Counted from the stretch's first letter, positions 7,419 through 16,485 are shown. The stretch: DNA of 64,000 nucleotides from Carboxylicivirga caseinilyticus (GCA_025499705.1 JAFMVE010000013.1:55361-119360); one strand, 5' to 3'. Notes: generated by a model from the sequence alone, not told the origin. Made by a program: numbers and translations.

Positions 7419-8114
7419 TTATAACTCTATTTTCATTAACTCATCCGCTAAAAGTTGAGTGTTGCTGAATAGCTTATCTGCACCGGCATCCAATAAGACC
7501 TGATCGTTAAGTTTACCTGTATTTACCGCAATGGTATAAATTCCGGCAGCTTTTGCTGATTCAACACCCAATGGAGCATTTTCAACTACCATGCATTCAT
7601 CTTTCTTCATTCCCGATTTTTCAAGAGCTATAAGATATGGTTCAGGATGTGGTTTTCCTTGTTTGACATCACGCCCCGATACAATGTTATCTTTCAAAAC
7701 CCCAAAGTGAGCATCCAGCTTATCGACCAAGCTGGGTTGTTTTGATCCGGTAACCACAAAGACTTTTACTCCATTTTCATTCAAATACTTCAGCAGTTCT
7801 TTCATGCCCAGAAGGATAGGGGCTTCGGGACATTCTTTCATTAAGCGTGTTTTTTCCCCATACACTTTATCGATGTCCTCTTCTGTTGCCTGACGATGCA
7901 AAAATTTATCAAAAGCGTATTTGATAGTTGAAAAACCCGGACGCCCTTCATTCATGTAGGCTTCTTCAGCAGGAAAATCAATCCCAATAGTTTTAAAACT
8001 TTCTTTCCAGGTATATTCATGGTTGGGCATTGAATCGTAAAGCACTCCATCCATATCAAAAAACACAGCTTTAATTGTCTCCGGCATCATCATGGTTTTT
8101 GTTTTGAGCTGCAA
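7419..8114 (-). CDS. HAD superfamily hydrolase, beta-phosphoglucomutase-like
   Basis: A 231-residue haloacid dehalogenase-type phosphatase or phosphomutase. Motif I is FDMDGVLYDS with nucleophile Asp20 and acid/base Asp22. Motif II is VVTGS, motif III the Lys in KQGKPHPEPY, and motif IV ENAPLGVESAKAAG. The alpha-helical cap between motifs I and II puts it in subfamily IA (beta-phosphoglucomutase/phosphatase group). Several Met codons lie at the N-terminus (1, 8, 9, 10), so the exact start is uncertain. It is monocistronic. The substrate cannot be read from the sequence. Confidence 0.88.
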   Translation of the reverse strand: MQLKTKTMMMPETIKAVFFDMDGVLYDSMPNHEYTWKESFKTIGIDFPAEEAYMNEGRPGFSTIKYAFDKFLHRQATEEDIDKVYGEKTRLMKECPEAPILLGMKELLKYLNENGVKVFVVTGSKQPSLVDKLDAHFGVLKDNIVSGRDVKQGKPHPEPYLIALEKSGMKKDECMVVENAPLGVESAKAAGIYTIAVNTGKLNDQVLLDAGADKLFSNTQLLADELMKIEL

Positions 8115-8149
8115 AAATGTGGAAAATATGGTTAGGAGGCAAAAAAAGC

Positions 8150-8520
8150 TGAAGGACAGAAGTTAGGAATTAGAAGTTAGGATTGGTCTTTGGACTATGG
8201 ACTTCGGATTAAATTAACAATTCAATAGTTCAACATTAAAAGCTTATGGCCATTGGCTAATAGCTGACAGCTTTTCTCTGACTGATTGCCTCCAGTTAGG
8301 ATCATTTCATGTTGTCCGAAATTTGTTTAGTTGTCGAATTGTCAATTTGGTTAACTGTATGTCAACTCAACAATTCAACAAAAAGCCATCAGCCAGTAGC
8401 TATCAGCTATCAGCTTTTTTTCGGACTTCGGACTAAAGCACCAACTCAACACCTTACCAGTTCTACAATTCAACAAAAAAAGCAATCAGCCATTAGCTAG
8501 AAGCCATCAGCTTTCTAAAA
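8150..8520. repeat. Mosaic of short degenerate intergenic repeats
   Basis: This 370-base stretch has no gene. It is built from recurring short words: GGACTTCGGAC-like (8187-8210, 8418-8436), CAACAATTCAACA-like (8216-8234, 8364-8380, 8451-8476) and AGCYATCAGC-like (8383-8416, 8482-8513). The words recur in different order and partly in tandem. This looks like an intergenic repeat mosaic of the kind seen in several Bacteroidota; an open frame across it (8309-8500) is an artefact. Confidence 0.6.
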
Positions 8521-8571
8521 GATCAGGAGAAAATTTCCTTTCTTTGTAATACAGAACCAATTTGCCTGAAT

Positions 8572-9234
8572 ATGAATATTAGCATTGAGAAAACGGTTAG
8601 TGAGCTTTTGCCTTCAATCATTCTGGGAGGTTTTTTAATTTCTGTTGAGGTGGAGGAAAGCAGCGAAGAGTTGCTGACTTTAATGGGAAATGAACTAAAA
8701 GCACTGGAGCCGGTTTTAACTCCCGAATCGATCCGCGAAATGTCAACTGTTAAAGCCAATAAAGAAGCCTACAGGGCATTGGGTAAAGATCCGAATCGTT
8801 ATCGTCCGTCAGCGGAGTCGTTGCTTCGAAGGGTAGCCAATGGCAAGGGTTTGTATCATATCAACAATGTGGTGGATATACTAAACCTTATTTCGGTTAA
8901 AACAGGTTACTCTATTTGTGGATACGATTACAATACCATTAAAGGCTCTGTTAGTCTGGGAAAGGGTAAAGAGGGCGAGCCATACGAAGGAATCGGGCGC
9001 GGAGAGTTGAATATTGAGAATCTGCCCGTTTTCAGGGATGACTCAGGTGCTTTTGGTACTCCAACCAGCGATTCTGTGCGTACTATGGTTACCGAAAAGA
9101 CGAAGCAGTTTTTAATGATCATTATTGGTTTTGATGATCAGGCAAAAATTTCAGCCGCTTTGGATGAGGCTTCTGCCTTATATGGTAAGTTTGCAAAAGG
9201 AGTGGAGAAAGAACGTTTTTTTATACACAGCTAA
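8572..9234 (+). CDS. B3/B4 tRNA-binding domain protein
   Basis: A 220-residue protein matching the B3/B4 domain of phenylalanyl-tRNA synthetase beta subunits in stand-alone form. Diagnostic segments are REMSTVKANKEAYRALGKDP (about 45-64), RPSAESLLRRV and NNVVDILNLIS near residue 100, and the GxxGRGELNIENLP stretch near residue 140. Free-standing B3/B4 proteins are thought to edit or bind mischarged tRNA or amino acids, but few have been tested. It is cytosolic and monocistronic, preceded by the repeat mosaic and followed by an 18-bp palindrome. Confidence 0.8.
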   Translation: MNISIEKTVSELLPSIILGGFLISVEVEESSEELLTLMGNELKALEPVLTPESIREMSTVKANKEAYRALGKDPNRYRPSAESLLRRVANGKGLYHINNVVDILNLISVKTGYSICGYDYNTIKGSVSLGKGKEGEPYEGIGRGELNIENLPVFRDDSGAFGTPTSDSVRTMVTEKTKQFLMIIIGFDDQAKISAALDEASALYGKFAKGVEKERFFIHS

Positions 9235-9309
9235 GTGACCGCTTTGCTGGTTGTGTATTAGTAATAAAAGAATAAATGATTTTAGGCTTTATATGTATCA
9301 ACTACTGAC

Positions 9310-9327
9310 TCCCGATAGCTATCGGGA
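9310..9327. repeat. 18-bp perfect palindrome
   Basis: The sequence TCCCGATAGCTATCGGGA reads the same on both strands. It lies in the 120-base gap before the metallo-hydrolase gene. A degenerate relative occurs at 53931, and this word is familiar from intergenic sites in many Bacteroidota genomes. It may be a repeat unit or a protein-binding site. Confidence 0.7.
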
Positions 9328-9355
9328 TGCCTAAAAACTGTTTAACTAATAAGGA

Positions 9356-10162
9356 ATGATTGAATATTGTGCGCTGGCATCGGGCAGTAATGGTAACTGC
9401 TATTATGTAGGAAATGAGAATGAAGCTGTTTTGATTGATGCAGGTATCAGCCGTAAGCAGGTACTGAAACGCATGAAGGAGGTTGGCCTGAAGATTGAAA
9501 AGGTTAAAGCTGTATTGATTTCGCATGAGCATTCCGATCATATCAGAGGTTTAAGAGTTCTATCCGATTTGCATAAGATAGATGCTTATCTTACCAAAAC
9601 TACTCAAAGCAAAACCCGTGTGCATCATCAACCCTTTAAGGTAAATGTGTTTGAGCCCGGTGATGTTATTGAGGTAGGTAATATAAAGGTTCATTCATTT
9701 GCCAAAAAACACGATGCTGTGGATCCTTGCAGTTTCAGGGTAGAGCTGAATGGAAAAAGCATTGGTGTGATGACCGATATAGGAACGGCTTGCAGTAATG
9801 TAAAGGATCACTTACAAAAGTGTCATGCCGTTTTTCTGGAGAGCAATTACGATGAGGAGATGCTACTGAATGGTCCGTATCCGGCACATTTAAAAAGCAG
9901 GGTTAAATCCGATCATGGTCACCTTAGTAACGATCAGGCTGTAAAGGTGGTTGATAAACTCAAGGATACGCCTCTGAAAACCATTTTGTTATCACATATT
10001 TCAGCAGATAATAACCGACCGGAGATTGCACTGAAAACCTTTCAGGTAGTGAGTGACCGTTACCAGATATTTGCTACTTCGCGATATGCTCCAACAGAGG
10101 TATTTAGATTAGAACCGGGATCAGAGGTGCAGGAAAAGGCTGATCAGCTTAGTTTGTTTTAA
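9356..10162 (+). CDS. MBL-fold metallo-hydrolase, YycJ/WalJ-like
   Basis: A 268-residue metallo-beta-lactamase-fold hydrolase. The N-terminal CALASGSNGNCYYV segment is typical of the YycJ/WalJ branch. The metal-binding motif SHEHSDH has His57, His59, Asp61 and His62, with further ligands in MTDIGTA and LSHIS. YycJ-type proteins are putative nucleases linked to cell-wall control in Firmicutes and DNA metabolism elsewhere; the role in Bacteroidota is unknown. It is cytosolic and full length, followed by a hairpin. Confidence 0.85.
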   Translation: MIEYCALASGSNGNCYYVGNENEAVLIDAGISRKQVLKRMKEVGLKIEKVKAVLISHEHSDHIRGLRVLSDLHKIDAYLTKTTQSKTRVHHQPFKVNVFEPGDVIEVGNIKVHSFAKKHDAVDPCSFRVELNGKSIGVMTDIGTACSNVKDHLQKCHAVFLESNYDEEMLLNGPYPAHLKSRVKSDHGHLSNDQAVKVVDKLKDTPLKTILLSHISADNNRPEIALKTFQVVSDRYQIFATSRYAPTEVFRLEPGSEVQEKADQLSLF

Positions 10163-10168
10163 TAAAAA

Positions 10169-10194
10169 GGGTCGCTGTTCTGCAACAACGACCC
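10169..10194 (+). terminator. Hairpin after the metallo-hydrolase gene
   Basis: gggtcg (10169-10174) pairs with cgaccc (10189-10194), and after one mismatch tgtt pairs with aaca around a 4-base loop. It starts 7 bases past the stop codon. No T tract follows, so termination would be weak or factor-aided. Confidence 0.5.
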
Positions 10195-10594
10195 AATCGA
10201 GTATCTACTTTCAAGTGTATTAACAATAGCTACAGGTTGTTGCTAATACCTTTTATTAAAAGTAATCCCCAATGGTCAGCAAATCCATATCCGGGTTTAG
10301 TTAACCCAAATTGTTTTTGCTTTCAGAATACGGAATTATTCTTGTGGACTGTATACGGTGGTTTTGAATTAAAGTTAACAGATGGGGCAATAATATTATT
10401 GCAACCGAATTCTCAATGATGTACTTTGTAAATAAACTGTTTCTCAAAAAAATCGAATTGAAGTAAGTATTTTCTTTACCTTAAATATTAATACCATCTG
10501 AAAATGAATAAAATATAGTGTAAGAAGATTGGAAAATAAATATTTCAATCGTACTTGTTTTATTTATCTATAACTTCGGCAAAAATCTTATCCA
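10195..10594. other. Gene-free stretch of about 400 bases
   Basis: No convincing coding sequence or RNA gene is visible. A 60-codon frame at 10237-10419 has odd composition (many Asn, Pro and Trp) and no promoter or family signature. The last part must contain the promoter of the DMT transporter gene; no clean TAnnTTTG box stands out. Confidence 0.5.
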
Positions 10595-11458
10595 ATGAAG
10601 AAAGAAGGAACATCCTATGGAATATTTCTGATGTTACTTTCGGTAATAGCCTTTGCCATTATGGCTACACTGGTAAAATCTATGTCTCATGTCAGTACTT
10701 TTGTAACTGTATTTGTACGTTTTTCAGTGGGAGTGGGTATTCTGGGTATTCTGGCCTTGTTTCGCAAAATTGATCTGAGATTTGTCCGGAGTCCTCTTTT
10801 GCTCTTAAGAGGTATATCCGGTGCCATATCAGTAGCGCTGTTTTACTTTGCCATCGTAAAGATTGGAATGGGAAAAGGATCTGTCTATTCTTATTCATAT
10901 CCTGTTTTTGCTACTTTACTAAGTGCCATTGTATTAAAAGAAAAAGTAAGTACAGCCAAATGGATCTTAATTTTATCAGCTTTTGCAGGCATAGTACTGG
11001 TATCGTTAAAGTTTAGTGAGGGCGACTCGGGCTGGAGTTTTGGTTTTTACGATATACTGGCCATCTGTAGTGCCTTTACCAATGCCATATCTATTCTGAT
11101 CGTAAAAAAGCTGCATGGAACGGATAGTTCATACGCCATATTCTTTGCTCAGAGCATTGTTGGTTTTTGGATCTTCCTGATTCCTGCAAATATACCTGAA
11201 TTAACAGGTCCGGTGTCGGGTAGTTATGTGCTGATCATTATTGGGGTTTTCTCGGCTATGGCTCAATTATTAAATACCGAAGGATATCGGCATGTATCCA
11301 TTGCAACCGGATCACCTTTTCATATGTTGATTCCCATTGTTAATGTGTTGATTGGCGTGTTGGTATTTAACGAAGCTTTCAGTACATTGGAAATTGCAGG
11401 AGCTTCACTGGCAGTATTGTCATGTCTTGGTATCATGCTTTTAAATATTAAAAAATAG
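10595..11458 (+). CDS. DMT family (EamA) transporter
   Basis: A 287-residue inner-membrane protein with ten hydrophobic helices in two EamA repeats (about 8-138 and 150-285), the normal drug/metabolite transporter layout. Family-like segments include the helix ending in RGISGAISVALFYFA (about 70) and SYPVFATLLSAIVLKEKV (about 100). Members export amino acids, nucleobases and other metabolites. It is 11 bases from the radical SAM gene that follows, so the two are very probably cotranscribed and the transporter may move that enzyme's substrate or product (inference). Confidence 0.85.
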   Translation: MKKEGTSYGIFLMLLSVIAFAIMATLVKSMSHVSTFVTVFVRFSVGVGILGILALFRKIDLRFVRSPLLLLRGISGAISVALFYFAIVKIGMGKGSVYSYSYPVFATLLSAIVLKEKVSTAKWILILSAFAGIVLVSLKFSEGDSGWSFGFYDILAICSAFTNAISILIVKKLHGTDSSYAIFFAQSIVGFWIFLIPANIPELTGPVSGSYVLIIIGVFSAMAQLLNTEGYRHVSIATGSPFHMLIPIVNVLIGVLVFNEAFSTLEIAGASLAVLSCLGIMLLNIKK

Positions 11459-11469
11459 TCAAATTACAT

Positions 11470-13656
11470 ATGTCAAAGGTTCTTTTGGTAACACCTCCAT
11501 TAACTCAGTTAAATACTCCTTATCCGGCAACACCCTATTTAAAAGGTTATTTCAATACGGTAGGAATTGGCAGTGATCAATGCGATCTGGGTATTGAATT
11601 GATTGATGTGCTATTCTCATCAAAGGGTCTTGAAAGAGTATTTGCCATTGAAGAAGAGGAGGATTCTAAATCAGAAGATGTTGCAAGAATGCTGGCCTTA
11701 AGAGATGAATATATCTCAGTTGTGGATGTAGTGATGAATTTTCTTCGTCAGCCAACAACGGAGCAGGCCTACCTTATCTGCAATACTGATCTGTTACCAC
11801 AAGGAAGTCGTTTTGCTCAGCTCGATGATTTGGATTGGTTATTTGGCTCCATGGGATTGACCGATAAGACCAAGCATTTATGTACTTTGTTTTTAGAGGA
11901 TGTGGGCGATTTCATCACCGAGGTGGTTGATTCAAATTTTGGTTTCTCACGCTATGCCGAACGTCTGGGACGATCTGCCACAAGTTTTGATCATTTGTAT
12001 GAAGCCCTGAATGCTCCACTTTCACTGATTGATGAAATAATGCTTGATTTGTTTTCAAAGCATTTAAAGCAATTTCCATGCGAACTGGTGGCTATATCCA
12101 TTCCTTTCCCGGGTAATCTGTTTGGAGCCTTACGAATAGGTCAATGGATTAAGCAAAACCATCCGGAGATCAAAGTATCGTGGGGAGGCGGTTTTGTGAA
12201 TACTGAGCTTCGGTCAGTGTCAGATCCCAGAGTTTTTGAGTTTGTTGATTTCATTACTTTGGATGATGGTGAAAGACCGTTACAACTTTTAAGTGAATAT
12301 CTGGATGGTAAGCATGACTTAGAAGCACTGATGCGAACATTTATTTTGAAGGATGGAATTGTAACTTACATTAATAAAGAGGTGCAAAAAGACGTTCCTC
12401 AAAAGGATACAGGAGCACCTGATTATAGCGATTTGCCATTAGAAAAGTATATTTCTGTTGTTGAGGTTGCCAACCCGATGTTTCGTTTGTGGAGTGATGG
12501 CCGATGGTTGAAATTAACACTGGCTCATGGTTGCTATTGGGGGAAATGTACGTTCTGTGATGGTTCGCTGGATTATATTGGTCGTTATGAGCCAAACAAG
12601 GCAGTCGATATCGTTGACCGTATGGAGCAATTGATGACTCAAACGGGTCTGAATGGTTTTCATTTTGTTGATGAAGCAGCTCCTCCAATGTTACTTAAGG
12701 AAGTTGCTTTGGAGCTATTGCGAAGAAAGCTGAAAGTAACCTGGTGGACCAATATTCGGTTTGAAAAAAGTTTTACGGCTGATGTATGTCGCTTATTGAA
12801 GTTGAGTGGATGTATTGCGGTTTCCGGAGGTCTGGAAGTAGCATCTGATCGCATTCTGAAACTAATTAACAAGGGTGTTGATCTGGCTCAGGTAACAACC
12901 GTAACTTCAAACTTTAAAGAAGCCGGTATTATGGTTCATGCTTATCTGATGTATGGATTTCCGACTCAAACAATACAGGAAACAATTGATTCTTTGGAGG
13001 TGGTTCGTCAACTCTTTGACCTTGAGTTGCTGACTTCAGCTTTCTGGCATCAGTTTGCCATGACAGCTCATAGCGATGTAGGTTTGAATCCTGATAAATA
13101 CAATGTTGAAATAACCGGAGGATTAAACGGATCTTTTGCTAATAATGATTTGTTTCATCTTGATCCTCAGGGAGGGCCACACGAACTGTTTGGTGAAGGT
13201 TTAAAGAAGGCCGTTTATAATTTTATGCATGGAGTTGGTTTGGATTGGCCGGTTGATGAGTGGTTTGATTTTAAAACACCAAAATCATTGTTGCCCCCTC
13301 ATTACCTTCAATCATTTCTAAAGGAAACAACAAAAGTTAAAGAAACGGCCAGATGGATTTGGATGGGAGTATTGCCTGATTGTGAATTCTTTCAGAAAAA
13401 GAAAGGTAAGAAGGTTGTTGAAATGGCTGAAATGAAAATATATGCGCATACAAACACATATCATATCAACATCAAGAAAAATCTGGCAGAATGGATCATG
13501 GTGTGGTTACCACAGATAAGGTATCAATCAGATAATAACTTTAAAACTTCAGATTTGAGAGAGTCATTTCTTAATCATCAGTTGGGTGACTTTGATATTT
13601 TCCTCAATAGTTATACCTGTAAGCAACTAAAAGAAGCCGGTTTGCTGGTTTTATGA
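11470..13656 (+). CDS. B12-binding domain radical SAM protein
   Basis: A 728-residue protein. An N-terminal half resembling a cobalamin-binding Rossmann domain contains IPFPGNLFGALRIG and VSWGGGFVNTEL (about 215-245), but no DxHxxG motif. The radical SAM core starts near residue 352 with HGCYWGKCTFCDG, giving cysteines spaced CX4CX2C instead of the usual CX3CX2C. The later segments SGGLEVASDRILKLINKG and HAYLMYGFPTQT are typical of the TIM-barrel core. Such enzymes do methylations or rearrangements on unreactive carbons; the substrate is unknown, and no precursor peptide or other biosynthetic genes are near. It is cotranscribed with an EamA exporter. Confidence 0.85.
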   Translation: MSKVLLVTPPLTQLNTPYPATPYLKGYFNTVGIGSDQCDLGIELIDVLFSSKGLERVFAIEEEEDSKSEDVARMLALRDEYISVVDVVMNFLRQPTTEQAYLICNTDLLPQGSRFAQLDDLDWLFGSMGLTDKTKHLCTLFLEDVGDFITEVVDSNFGFSRYAERLGRSATSFDHLYEALNAPLSLIDEIMLDLFSKHLKQFPCELVAISIPFPGNLFGALRIGQWIKQNHPEIKVSWGGGFVNTELRSVSDPRVFEFVDFITLDDGERPLQLLSEYLDGKHDLEALMRTFILKDGIVTYINKEVQKDVPQKDTGAPDYSDLPLEKYISVVEVANPMFRLWSDGRWLKLTLAHGCYWGKCTFCDGSLDYIGRYEPNKAVDIVDRMEQLMTQTGLNGFHFVDEAAPPMLLKEVALELLRRKLKVTWWTNIRFEKSFTADVCRLLKLSGCIAVSGGLEVASDRILKLINKGVDLAQVTTVTSNFKEAGIMVHAYLMYGFPTQTIQETIDSLEVVRQLFDLELLTSAFWHQFAMTAHSDVGLNPDKYNVEITGGLNGSFANNDLFHLDPQGGPHELFGEGLKKAVYNFMHGVGLDWPVDEWFDFKTPKSLLPPHYLQSFLKETTKVKETARWIWMGVLPDCEFFQKKKGKKVVEMAEMKIYAHTNTYHINIKKNLAEWIMVWLPQIRYQSDNNFKTSDLRESFLNHQLGDFDIFLNSYTCKQLKEAGLLVL

Positions 13657-13764
13657 TCTAATAGCAACTTTTCGCAAACCGTTTCGGTAGAGTGTCTCTA
13701 ATTATTTCAGGCTAGATAAAAGTTATTTAAATATCAATAAATCAGTTGTGTATAATGATTTTCA

Positions 13765-13930
13765 TACTTTCGTAAACACATGTGTTTTAGATTTCTTATC
13801 ATCAATAACTTATCTTTACTTACAATATTAGTTCGTTAATAATTAGAAGGATATGAAGTAATTAATGCAGTTCAATAACCTGGTAAAACAGGAAAGGGAT
13901 TATTGCTTCCGACCTAAAACAAACGAACTA
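13765..13930 (+). promoter_or_regulatory. Putative promoter, palindrome and structured leader of the amylase gene
   Basis: The 299-base gap before the amylase gene holds several ordered signals. TACTTTCG at 13765-13772 is one mismatch from the -7 consensus. A perfect 14-bp palindrome AAACACATGTGTTT at 13774-13787 follows at the expected start of transcription, a good place for an operator. Further on, tagttcgtt (13829-13837) and aacgaacta (13922-13930) form a 9-bp inverted repeat around a small cctg/cagg hairpin. A long, regulated 5' leader is suggested but unproven. Confidence 0.4.
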
Positions 13931-13955
13931 TTAACTAACTAATCAATCGTTACTA

Positions 13956-15623
13956 ATGAAGAATCTAATTGTTTCGGCTTTGCTTTTGAGCATTATATCG
14001 ATCAGTTGTCAAAGTCCTGAAAAAACCACTCAAAAGCCAGAAGTTCCATTTCTCTGGGAAAATGCCAATGTTTACTTTTTACTAACGGATCGTTTCCAGA
14101 ACGGAAATGCAGAAAACGATATTAATTTTAACCGAACAGAAGAATGTGGCTTACTGCGCGGTTTTGAAGGTGGTGATTTTAAAGGCATCACACAAAAAAT
14201 AAAGGAAGGCTATTTTACTGATTTAGGCATTACCGCTTTGTGGTTTAGTCCGGTTGTGGAGCAAATACACGGTGCTGTTGATGAGGGAACAGGCTTAACC
14301 TATGCTTTTCATGGCTATTGGGCAAAGGATTGGACTGCCTTCGAACCCAATTTTGGGACAGAACAGGAGTTTGCTGAATTGGTTGAAGCTGCCCATGCTA
14401 AAGGTATGCGGGTTTTGATGGATGTGGTTATTAATCATACAGGACCAGTGACACAAAAGGATCCGGTGTGGCCGGAAGGTTGGGTGCGTCAACAACCACA
14501 ATGCAAATATTCCGATTATGAATCTACGGTTTCATGTACTTTAGTCGAAAATCTGCCAGATGTTCTAACAGGTACTGACGAGGAAGTAGAAATACCTGCT
14601 CAGCTGCTTGAGAAATGGGAAGCTGAAGGTCGTTTGGAAAAAGAAGTCAGTGAACTGGATGCATTCTTCTCTGCCACCGGTTATCCTCGAACTCCACGCT
14701 ACTATATCATCAAGTGGTTAACTGATTTTATCAGAAAATACGGAATTGATGGCTATCGTTTGGATACCACCAAACACACCGAGGAAGATGTATGGGGCGA
14801 TTTATGGAAAGAAGCGGTTAAGGCTTTTGCCGAGTGGAAAGAAGCGAATCCGGATAAGGTTTTGGATAATAACGACTTTTTTATGGTAGGTGAGGTCTAT
14901 GGCTATGGAATATCAGGTGATCGACTTTATAACTTTGGTGATAAGCAGGTTGATTACTTTAATTATGGAATGAAAAGTCTGATTAATTTCGATTTTAAAG
15001 GTGATGCCAATAAAGCATATGAGGAACTATTTTCGTTATACAGTGCTAAATTAAACGGACCTCTGAAAGGACAGAGTGTGTTAAATTACATCACATCTCA
15101 TGATGATGGTTATCCATACGATAAGGAAAGAGAAAAAACGATTGAAGCAGGGACCAAATTACTGCTTTGTCCCGGGGCTTCTCAGGTTTACTATGGCGAT
15201 GAATCGGGCAGAAGCCTGATCATTGAAGGGGCTGTTGGAGATGCTAATTTGCGTTCGCTAATGAATTGGGAGGATTTGCAGAATAATACTGAGATTCATG
15301 GAATACCAGCAAAAGATATATTAGTTCATTATCAAAAATTAGGAAAGTTTCGCTCCGAACACCCTGCTGTTGGAGCTGGTGTACATACTATGATTCAGGA
15401 ATCACCTTACTATTTTAAGAGAGAATACACAAATGGTGATTTTAAGGATATTGTTGTTGTTGGGCTTGATCTGGCAAAAGGAGAGAAAATTATACCTGTT
15501 GAAGAAGGTGTGTTTAATGAAGGAGAAGAGCTGGTTGATTCATATTCAGGTATTAAAGTTAAAGTAAAGAATGGAGTGGTCAAATTGAACTCAGAATATA
15601 ACATAGTGTTATTATCCAAATAG
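13956..15623 (+). CDS. Alpha-amylase family (GH13) lipoprotein
   Basis: A 555-residue GH13 glycoside hydrolase with a lipoprotein signal peptide (lipobox Cys in SISCQSP, near residue 18), so it is anchored in the periplasm or outer membrane. Family regions are in order: region I DVVINHTG (near 150), region II YGIDGYRLDTTKH with the nucleophile Asp (near 268), region III GEVYG with the acid/base Glu (near 312) and region IV TSHDDG (near 384). An internal insert around 180-250 with cysteines resembles periplasmic amylases of the MalS kind. It acts on alpha-glucans. No SusC/SusD genes are near, so it is not part of a full utilisation locus here. Confidence 0.9.
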   Translation: MKNLIVSALLLSIISISCQSPEKTTQKPEVPFLWENANVYFLLTDRFQNGNAENDINFNRTEECGLLRGFEGGDFKGITQKIKEGYFTDLGITALWFSPVVEQIHGAVDEGTGLTYAFHGYWAKDWTAFEPNFGTEQEFAELVEAAHAKGMRVLMDVVINHTGPVTQKDPVWPEGWVRQQPQCKYSDYESTVSCTLVENLPDVLTGTDEEVEIPAQLLEKWEAEGRLEKEVSELDAFFSATGYPRTPRYYIIKWLTDFIRKYGIDGYRLDTTKHTEEDVWGDLWKEAVKAFAEWKEANPDKVLDNNDFFMVGEVYGYGISGDRLYNFGDKQVDYFNYGMKSLINFDFKGDANKAYEELFSLYSAKLNGPLKGQSVLNYITSHDDGYPYDKEREKTIEAGTKLLLCPGASQVYYGDESGRSLIIEGAVGDANLRSLMNWEDLQNNTEIHGIPAKDILVHYQKLGKFRSEHPAVGAGVHTMIQESPYYFKREYTNGDFKDIVVVGLDLAKGEKIIPVEEGVFNEGEELVDSYSGIKVKVKNGVVKLNSEYNIVLLSK

Positions 15624-15643
15624 ATTTAGATTGAATGAATACT

Positions 15644-15671
15644 AAATCCGGGCTTGTCCCGGATTTTTTTT
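15644..15671 (+). terminator. Intrinsic terminator after the amylase gene
   Basis: A perfect 9-bp stem, aaatccggg with cccggattt, closes a 5-base loop and runs into a T tract. It lies 20 bases after the stop codon. Confidence 0.92.
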
Positions 15672-15696
15672 ATCTTCAAAATTCAAAATCAAGGTT

Positions 15697-16485
15697 ATGA
15701 AAATTCCCTTTTATCAGGTAGATGCATTTACAAATGAGTTGTTTAAAGGTAACCCGGCAGGCGTTTGCATTGTTGACGAGTATCCTGACAATGAGGTGAT
15801 GCAAAAGGTTGCAGCCGAGAATAACCTGGCAGAAACAGCTTTTGTGAAGCGTGTTACAGATGAACAGTTCTTTATCAGGTGGTTTACTCCGGTTGCAGAA
15901 GTGGATTTATGCGGTCATGCTACCTTAGCCAGTGCTTTTGTGCTATTCGAACAGCTTGGTTTTGATAAAGATAAAATTGTTTTTGACACTCTTTACAGAG
16001 GAATGTTGGAGGTGAGCAAGGAAGAGGATTGGTATTGGTTGGATTTTCCTACCGATGAAATTAAGACTGCTGAGATCACAGAGGAGTTGAAAGCAGCATT
16101 TCCATTACGACCTGATTCTATTTTAAAAGGTAAAACGGATTATGTACTGGTATACAGTCATCAAAAACAAGTGGAGGAAACTAAACCGGATTTTAGTAAG
16201 CTTGCATTGGTTGATGCTCGCGGTGTAATAGTCACAGCAAAAGGAGATAAGGTCGATTTCGTTTCCCGTTTTTTTGCTCCTCAGATTGGAATCGATGAAG
16301 ATCCGGTTACAGGTTCAGCTCATACATCATTAACACCTTATTGGTCAAAAGTGTTAGAGAAGAAAACTTTACATGCGCTTCAACTATCAGAAAGAGGTGG
16401 CGTATTAAAATGTAATTATTTAGGTGAACGAGTAACGATTGGAGGGCAGGCTCGTTTATTTTTAGAAGGAACCATAATAATTTAA
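15697..16485 (+). CDS. PhzF family isomerase
   Basis: A 262-residue PhzF/diaminopimelate-epimerase-fold protein. Signatures are GNPAGV (residues 18-23), the catalytic Glu46 in LAETAFV, VDLCGHATLA near 70 and DPVTGSAH near 205. The fold has two alpha/beta barrels with the active site between them. PhzF itself isomerises a phenazine precursor, but nearly all stand-alone family members have unknown small-molecule substrates and no phenazine genes are present here. It is cytosolic and monocistronic, close behind a terminator. Confidence 0.88.
   Translation: MKIPFYQVDAFTNELFKGNPAGVCIVDEYPDNEVMQKVAAENNLAETAFVKRVTDEQFFIRWFTPVAEVDLCGHATLASAFVLFEQLGFDKDKIVFDTLYRGMLEVSKEEDWYWLDFPTDEIKTAEITEELKAAFPLRPDSILKGKTDYVLVYSHQKQVEETKPDFSKLALVDARGVIVTAKGDKVDFVSRFFAPQIGIDEDPVTGSAHTSLTPYWSKVLEKKTLHALQLSERGGVLKCNYLGERVTIGGQARLFLEGTIII

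Noticed and set aside
8309..8500. 63-codon open frame on the plus strand
   Set aside because: It lies entirely in the intergenic repeat mosaic and encodes low-complexity repeats of the same words.
10237..10419. 60-codon open frame on the plus strand
   Set aside because: No family resemblance, odd composition and no promoter; not supported as a gene.
15697..16485. PhzF as a sign of phenazine biosynthesis
   Set aside because: No other phenazine genes are present, and most PhzF-family proteins are unrelated to phenazines.
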